A DNA stretch of 64,000 nt from NCBI GenBank assembly GCA_000310025.1, contig FN648540.1, positions 109,413 through 173,412 of the forward strand, in the 5' to 3' direction. The translations under genes were made by a program, and so were the position numbers. Below the pieces are notes generated by a model, which was not told where the DNA came from, made no database searches, and saw only the letters and a list, made by a program, of their open reading frames with translations. The DNA is from Ectocarpus siliculosus. Taxonomy: Eukaryota > Sar > Phaeophyceae > Ectocarpales > Ectocarpaceae. Below are positions 58,149-64,000 of this stretch, in pieces. How positions within the stretch are numbered: position 1 is the stretch's first letter; every line of letters begins with the position of its first letter.

Positions 58149-59548
58149 TGGCTTGCCCATGGCCGACGCTCGAACGTGTTGAAGGACGGGCGCATATTGC
58201 CCGAATATTGTGTGCAACGTAGAATTTGCCACCAATCCTGAAGAAAGTACGCTTGGTAAACGAAATAGACCCCCGTTGGGCGTGAGGAAGAGAATCAAGC
58301 CACGGATGAAGCGGGCAATCGATTTCCCTGAATGGTTTCAGGTGGTGCCTTCATAGTACCCAGGCACGGCCAAGCTTCTGTTTATCATGCGTATGTGCGA
58401 TATAATGATGTGTTGACACAAAGGCTCCGCACTCGATCGCCCAAGGCATCCTCGTCCTAAGCCCTTGGATCGAACGCTGTTTCAAAATTAGCGATGCAAT
58501 GTTGTGGGGAAAGAGAGTTTAACAGTGGTTCCAAGCGAACTGGTGAGGGTATGTTTTTTAGGAGGTTGGAGATTCTGCTTGGCTTCTTTGGGTTTCTTGT
58601 GAAAACATGGCAAGATGGCTAAGACATACACTGCAGCATTGAATTCGTCCATGCACACGACTTTGAAAGTGCTATGCGGCAGTTTTTAGGCATGGCACAT
58701 CAAATCAAAGGCCGTGATCGACGTGCATGCACACCCCGCCAACCTGAGCCACTGGCTGATCAACAGGAGGAGCTTCACGATGGACTTGAGCTGGATAATC
58801 CATGTCAAGGCGGCCGATACGGTGACCAGGCAGGGTGCAGAGCACCCGAATGGGGGCGACGGCTGCTTCTCCCTGCTGGAAGCCTATGCAGAACACGGCC
58901 TCGAATTCATATTTAATTTACTAGACCTCTTTTTCGCCGACCCTACTGCCGATCGTCCTACCAAACACCGTGGATGAAATGTGACAAAAATTCCTTGACA
59001 ACAAAGAAATATAGGGAGAGAAAGACAAACACCACCACACATAAACAATCTACACAATCTACACAGATAGGCTCCCAAGGTCATGAGGCCAAATTTCTTC
59101 TTCTTGAAAGGCGTCCGAAAAATGCGAAGCGCTACTATTTATGTCCAAATGCACAACCACCTTGCCACGACACCATTCCATCGTGAAATTCAACAAATTC
59201 CCCATGTTTACATGCATTAGATAGAGTACAAAGGGCTTAGTATGTCTACTGCTGCTTGCTGGTACACACACCGATATTTGTGTGGTGAGACTGAAAACTA
59301 CGTTTTTGACGGTCCAACTTGCTCATTGTTGCTAACCTGAATGTCTGGTCCCGGTCAACACCAAAGAACTGGTCAAGATTATTCAAAATGTGGTTACACG
59401 TAGCAGAGGAGATCAAAATACTACGTGTTATATCCGGGAAACGATCGGACCATGGTCCGGCCACGTTTCAGAACATGAGTTGACCGTAAAAAATTGCAAC
59501 GCACTGCTAACAATGGCATAACCTTGGTTATTGCAAGCAAGTGTTAGG
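58149..59548. other. No supported gene; one unexplained frame
   Basis: This follows the FAD gene. A + strand frame at 58714-58977 (IDVHAHPANLSHWLINRRSF, ending in a Phe/Leu-rich segment) is open for 87 codons but I recognise no family and no splice context, so it is left unannotated. Confidence 0.35.
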
Positions 59549-59878
59549 GTTAGGATCTCAGGTTGAAACCCCATTTATTTCTGTAGTGTATGGCTTGGTT
59601 AGGGCCCCTTTTTCGTCACGTGTCACAGAAAACAGGGGATGGGGTTTCAAATTAGGATCTCAGGTTGAAACCCCATTTCTGTAGAGTGTGGCTTGGTTAG
59701 GGCCCCTTTTTGTCGCGTGTCACATGAAACAGGGGGTGGGGTTTGAGAATAGGATCTCAGGTTGAAACCCCATTTCTGTAGTGTGTATGGCTTGGTTAGG
59801 GCCCCCTCTTTGTCGCGTGTCACAGAAAACAGGGGATGGGGTGTTTCAAATCAGGATCTCATTTTGAAACCCCATTGG
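59549..59878 (+). repeat. About 100-bp tandem repeat (3.2 copies)
   Basis: GGATCTCAGGTTGAAACCCC starts at 59553, 59655 and 59752, with a variant at 59854, so units are 102, 97 and 102 bases. Each unit also contains GGCTTGGTTAGGGCCCC and CGTGTCACA.GAAACAGGGG, and units differ by small indels. Confidence 0.9.
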
Positions 59879-60145
59879 GATCCCACGTGGGACGGCCCAT
59901 GGGACACGCGGGCTGGCCCATGGGACAGGTGGGACATCCCACCTGTCCCATGGGACGGCCCGTACGGACGCATGGGACACGTGGGACGTCCCGTGGGACA
60001 CGTGGGACGTCCCATGGGACACCAAATCTAGAACGTGGGACTCGTGGGACGCCCCATGGCACCACGCTAGGGACGTCCCACGCGGCGCTCGAAGACAGGC
60101 GTGGGACGTCCCAGCCGGTCTCCCCTACGGTGTCCCACTGCTGTC
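59879..60145. repeat. Palindromic TGGGAC/GTCCCA tract
   Basis: About 270 bases contain at least 13 TGGGAC and 6 GTCCCA hexamers, many joined into palindromes such as GTGGGACGTCCCAT. Because the unit is self-complementary, both strands are open and encode similar Gly/Pro/Met/His peptides (GRPMGH-like), which are unlikely to be real proteins. It directly follows the 100-bp tandem repeats. Confidence 0.85.
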
Positions 60146-60795
60146 CCACAGGCGTTCATAATAATTAGCTATATTTTATCAGCTAATTTAGTGCAAGATA
60201 AGAGAATACCCGAATACGATGGATGAATAGCGAGTTTGAACTTTCGAACTCACTCGTGTTGTTGGAACAGGGATGGATGTGGGCGTGCAATGGGCCATGC
60301 GTCTTGAGGAACCCTTCTCTCAGCGTGTCCGCTCAACCCTTTCGGGTCTACCGGCGTCCTGACATATAATAGATTGATCATTTGGGAATGCTGGTGCTGT
60401 GGCATGTCATGGAGTCGCCGCCCTGCTTCCCTCCACGCCAGGTGTTGGCAAGTCCATAGGTAGGTGTGCCTTTTATTTTCGAATATACCGTGCTTGCTTC
60501 CCGGTGACCAATGAAAAGACGTTAGAACCAGCGCGCGGGGAAAGTCCAGGTAGGTCCCTGGACCGGCTAAATTTCGATAGTTGCGCATAGCTCTAGTCTA
60601 AATGCGAATGCCTCCACGAATGTCTCCCCGTATCCTTTCACAGTGACACACATCAATAGCTCCACGTACATCCCCTGAAGCAAAAAGACAGGAGGACTGC
60701 AAAAAGGTGCATTTGAAGGCCAACTAGGTAAGGAGTGGTATGCCACCCAACGTCATTTCCTTTGCCCCGCATGTTTTCCTTCCCTCTACATCCAG
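60146..60795. other. No supported gene
   Basis: An AT-richer patch (60150-60240) and short frames only. Confidence 0.4.
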
Positions 60796-61542
60796 GTGTG
60801 CCTCGTACGACTGGTTTTTAATATGCCACTCTGGGAGGACCTGAGCAATGTCACCGCCCAGCCGGACGGCGCCTTTCGGAACCACACGGAGTCTGAGATC
60901 ATGGTTTTGCTTCATGAACTCCACAGCCACAACCACATGCGACGGTTGCCCGATGGCCGACCCGCGACTGAGACATTGCGTCGTCAATTCGAACGCTCCT
61001 TCAGAGAACAGTTCTCGCTTTCCGACCACCAGTACGATACCATCACCAGCATATTCGACCGTTGTTCGATCGGGGACATCCCGGGCTCGATATCAGACGC
61101 CGTCCCCCCACCCCCCCACGGCGTATGCCCACGGTACACGAGAAAATGCTTCGCCTCCGACACGCAAATGTGCTGTGGCTACACGCTGCGATCGCGCTTG
61201 GTGCATGCGACTGTGTACGAGCGGGACGGTTGCTACCCTGCTTTCTACGCCGTCAAGGACTGTAGAGGCGGTTGCGGAGCGAGGTACATGTTCGACAAAC
61301 GGGTTCTACGCGGCACAAGGAATGGGTCGGACTGCTCCTGGCATGTATACAAGTCGTGGGACGACAGGAAGCTGCCGGACTTCATTGCTTCCAAGTCGGG
61401 ACACTTCATCATCAGCTCGTCGTTGCTCCGGGACACGGCGATAAACCAGACAACCAGCAAGAACGTCCTTTCCTCACACGTGAGCGTACAGGATGCTACC
61501 TGCGTCCACGTTACACATAGAAATACAGCAGTATCTCTGTGA
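60796..61542 (+). CDS. ORF with Cys cluster, resembling CxC regions linked to KDZ transposases
   Basis: A 248-codon frame follows a plausible acceptor (CCCTCTACATCCAG); it opens with GTG and the first ATG is at about 60823 (MPLWEDLSNV). The middle part has a Cys-rich block: PRYTRKCFASDTQMCCGY, then TVYERDGCYPAFYAVKDC and RGGCGARYMFDKRV with SDCSWHVYKSWDD. The spacing C..CC / C / C...C..Y resembles the cysteine clusters found N-terminal to Kyakuja-Dileera-Zisupton transposases in fungi and algae. That reading is tentative. The transposase catalytic domain is not seen nearby, so this is either a domesticated exon or a fragment. Confidence 0.4.
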   Translation: MCLVRLVFNMPLWEDLSNVTAQPDGAFRNHTESEIMVLLHELHSHNHMRRLPDGRPATETLRRQFERSFREQFSLSDHQYDTITSIFDRCSIGDIPGSISDAVPPPPHGVCPRYTRKCFASDTQMCCGYTLRSRLVHATVYERDGCYPAFYAVKDCRGGCGARYMFDKRVLRGTRNGSDCSWHVYKSWDDRKLPDFIASKSGHFIISSSLLRDTAINQTTSKNVLSSHVSVQDATCVHVTHRNTAVSL

Positions 61543-61615
61543 CCGTTTATTCTTCCCCTATAGTGTGGGATAAGACAGCGGCTTCACCTCCCGCTAGGTT
61601 GGTGAAGTCACCCGT
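61522..61615. repeat. Direct repeat copy 1 near recombinase element
   Basis: It shares GTATCTCTGTGACCGTTTAT and TAGTGTGGGATAAGA..GCGG with 61903-62013. It ends in a small inverted pair CTTCACC/GGTGAAG. Confidence 0.85.
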
Positions 61616-61629
61616 CGTGAAAAGGAAAT

Positions 61630-61670
61630 GTCGATGAGTGTTCTCCTGTGTCTCTGCCACACTCATCGAC
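61630..61670. repeat. Hairpin with 12-bp perfect stem
   Basis: GTCGATGAGTGT (61630-61641) pairs with ACACTCATCGAC (61659-61670) around a 17-base loop. It lies between the two direct repeats. Confidence 0.8.
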
Positions 61671-61902
61671 GCTCCTGATCGCGACTGCATTTTTGGAAAA
61701 TAAACGTCACCTGAGTGTACTACTACATACCACTTGTAAGGGTGGGTGGGCGGTGCTTTAAACGTACTCTCTTTCTCCTGTTTGCTGTGTCGGCACTTGG
61801 TTGCCCAAAGAAGTGGGGATGAGGGGCATCCCTGTGATACGTGCGCTTTCGTGTGCGAACGTTCCTGGAAATTGTTTAGAACATTTCCCGGACCGGTCTT
61901 CA

Positions 61903-62013
61903 TAATACAACAGTATCTCTGTGACCGTTTATTCTTCCCCTATAGTGTGGGATAAGAGAGCGGCTTCACCTCCCGCGGCGGCTTCACCTCCCGCGGTTGG
62001 TGAAGTCACCCGT
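61903..62013. repeat. Direct repeat copy 2 near recombinase element
   Basis: Matches 61522-61615 but carries an extra tandem GCGGCTTCACCTCCCGC. The two copies are 381 bases apart. Confidence 0.85.
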
Positions 62014-62117
62014 TCCAAAACTAACTCCACATCCTTCAGATGCCAAGTTGAAGGTGTTGTATGTTATATCCCATACTGTACTATACGTAGTATTATTCGT
62101 TGTAGGCTTTTCTTTTC

Positions 62118-63122
62118 TTAGAGTAACGGCGTGTTCCCGAACGCAGCCAATGAACGGCTTTGTTCGCTTAGTGGAAACTCGTTCAACTCCCGGTACTGGT
62201 ACTCCGTGATCCCTTCTACCATGCCTTCGCTTCCCGCTCCTGGAGCTACCACCTCCATCAACCTCATGTACCTCCACGCCGTCTTCGGGTTTTTCCAAAA
62301 CGCCCTCTGCATGATTGTCGAAAGGGATTCTCCGGTTAGGGCCCTCGAAATGGCTCCCCCTGCCCTAAACGAATGCATCGAAAACTCCTACTCCAACCCG
62401 ACTCCTTTCGCGTAATTCTTCAACATTGCTGTCATGTATGCCGCCATCACTGGCCTCGGCTCTCTTTTCGGCTTCTTTCCTGTCTTACTCGCCGAAATGC
62501 CTGAAAACAAATAGCCTGTACTCATGTCCCAACCCACACTTCTTCCCATGCCTATGTAGCGCTCTACCGCACTAACAGGGCATAACGGCAGACACTCCGA
62601 GTCGTACTCCACTGATAACACGTGATCCGCCCCATCTCGCTGCGTCTTCCCCCATTGAAAATTGAACATCAGACCGCTCTTGTTGGGTAACCGCAGTATA
62701 CGTTGTATGAGCGTGTTTACCAACTCGTTTCCTCTCTTCGTCGTGCTAATCGCTACTGTGAAGAAAGCGATATCTCGTGCCTAAGTCACCCTCTTCTCCG
62801 CTGATGTTGTAAAATCGAGCTCGGCCCTCAAAGGAACCAGTATCTGATGCAAATGGCTGCGCAAGATCGCTGGCACTTGTTTAACGAGTACCCCTGCTTG
62901 CTTTTGCTGCTTCGTTGTAAATCGCATGTACTGTGTCACCAACTCGCTTCTCACTGGGTTTCCTGTTCGTCGTTGACTGTCCCAATCGTGCGTGCACCCC
63001 AACTCCTTCTCGAAAGCCACCGCCAATTTTGACACGTGGTTCGTTCTCAGAGAATCGTGAGCATACCTCTTGGTACACGCTCCCTGCTCGGTTGTGCCGC
63101 CCCCGTTGCCCCTAGTATGCAA
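62118..63122 (-). pseudogene. Tyrosine recombinase of a DIRS/Ngaro/Crypton-type element, two in-frame TAG codons
   Basis: One minus-strand frame encodes a complete-looking tyrosine recombinase. An N-terminal helical part (HVSKLAVAFEKELG...LVTQYMRFTTKQQKQ) is followed by the first catalytic Arg (TTKRGNEL), a middle region (LPLCPVSAVERYIGMG), the HSFRAGG box (HxxR) and FWKNPKTAWRYM with the catalytic Tyr. The frame is interrupted only by two TAG codons (62781-62783 and 62388-62390) and is otherwise in phase for about 335 codons. Such enzymes move DIRS-like, Ngaro and Crypton elements; no RT is visible here, which favours Crypton or a fragment. Direct repeats lie on its 3' side. Family is clear, element class is not. 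Confidence 0.75.
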
Positions 63123-64000
63123 TATCTAAGTGCAGGCAGTGTTTTGGGTGCTTGGGAGTTTTTTAGGGTCGTATGTAATGTCCTACCCTATGTACGTAAT
63201 GTCAGCTAGTAATTTGTATCATATTGGCTCAGGTTGCATGATACTTTCCTGACATATGTATGCATACACCCTGCTGTTGCCCGGCCTCGCCCGCTTGTTT
63301 GTTTCGTAATTTACAGCAGCCCAGCGGCTCGGCCGAAAGTGTGACTCTCTTCGATGCCGTGGGAAGTCCTCTCTGCCCATGCTGCTATGTGTACGCCGTA
63401 GGGGGTGTCAGGTGAGTGCCGCCAATGACTCATGATTTCTCCCTGTAAGAAAAGCTTCCGCTTCTTGGGCAGATGTTTTGGCTGGGTATACTAACACAGC
63501 GAGACACACGGAAGAATACCGCGCAACGGAGTACTGCTGCTGGAGAATCACCTCTGGGGCCGGCGGGGGGAGGGAGGGGTATGCGTCCTAGACTAGCTTT
63601 TTCACAGGAGTGTAGACCCTTTTGGGACCAGGCAATGCAGCAGTTTTACCACAGAGTAGAACTAGGCTGTGTAGCAGTTTTACCACCTGCAGGGGACGCG
63701 CGGCTCAGGGGATTTTGCACATTAAGTTAGGCGCCCAGGCACTATACTAAACCTAGACAGGACCACAGCGTGCCAACTCCACCACAGCGTAGCACCTTAC
63801 CGAGTCACGATACACCAAGGGTTCTCTCTGCGCTAGAAGCACAGCGGAGCCTCCGGCGACTACCGTGCGGTAAACAGAGTTTAGTGACCATGCTTTGGAC
63901 CTTTGTGTTCATGAGTCTCAAGGACAGGAATGTGCTGGCGAAGGGCCCTACCGCGTTAAGAAAAAAAACTTTAAAAAATGCCTCTTGTAGCTCATCTGAT
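63123..64000. other. No supported gene
   Basis: Nothing recognisable up to the window edge. A 25-base phrase (GTAGCAGTTTTACCAC-like) is repeated at about 63640 and 63670. Confidence 0.4.

Noticed and set aside
59549-59700. Telomere-like TTAGGG in GTGTTAGGGTTAGG
   Set aside because: Only two units occur at one spot within a 100-bp tandem repeat, so there is no interstitial telomere array.
59762-60168. Gly/Met/His/Pro-repeat peptides on both strands
   Set aside because: They arise from the palindromic hexamer tract, and the same peptide pattern on both strands argues against coding.
1-64000. CRISPR arrays, operons and ribosome binding sites
   Set aside because: The window is intron-bearing eukaryotic DNA; no regularly spaced short repeats with unique spacers were seen.

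Overview
The window is eukaryotic nuclear DNA, most likely from a brown alga (an Ectocarpus-like stramenopile); the organism assignment is inference. The genes are cut into many short exons with GTGAG-type donors and long introns. One gene carries a hydrophobic signal segment followed by a Ser/Ala/Arg-rich stretch, the kind of bipartite presequence used by algae with a secondary plastid. Transposable elements and low-copy repeats fill much of the rest. A run of exactly 100 N at 26994-27093 shows this is an assembled scaffold.

Region 1 (0-14.5 kb) holds two paralogous FNIP-repeat genes on the + strand (511-2282 and 13194-14470). They have near-identical first units but 21 against 14 repeats. 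A decayed Ty1/copia element lies between them on the minus strand (4301-8573, target duplication GCATA), together with a long imperfect inverted repeat (10429-10882).

Region 2 (14.5-28 kb) has a tRNA-derived SINE-like promoter (16.6 kb), a C2H2 zinc-finger exon (17.2-17.4 kb, minus), an AN1 zinc-finger exon (20.64-20.77 kb, minus), a short TIR element (21.4 kb) and a complete four-exon Qb-SNARE (membrin/GOSR2-like) gene (22628-27370, +). Intron 3 of the SNARE gene appears to use a GC donor and holds both a 0.6-kb dispersed repeat and the assembly gap.

Region 3 (28-33 kb) is a very young Ty1/copia insertion on the minus strand (28169-32934). Its two 191-bp LTRs are identical and it is flanked by ATCTC duplications, but gag and the protease active site are missing and a single TAG interrupts the polyprotein.

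Region 4 (33-48 kb) carries an unrecognised low-complexity gene with one probable membrane segment (33768-37060, +) and an alpha/beta hydrolase resembling isoprenylcysteine methylesterase (40264-45156, minus). The latter was assembled from conserved motifs across introns, one of which holds the second copy of the 0.6-kb repeat. A cluster of hairpin-forming repeats sits at 46.6-47.5 kb.

Region 5 (48-58.2 kb) is a phytoene-desaturase/amine-oxidase-like FAD oxidoreductase of about 13 exons (+), probably plastid-targeted, with one exon showing an apparent frameshift. Region 6 (58-64 kb) is repeat-rich: 100-bp tandem repeats running into a palindromic TGGGAC/GTCCCA tract, an ORF with a Cys cluster, and a tyrosine-recombinase element on the minus strand whose frame is broken only by TAG codons. 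The cellular genes show no obvious functional linkage; the window reads as ordinary housekeeping genes spaced by active and decayed mobile DNA.
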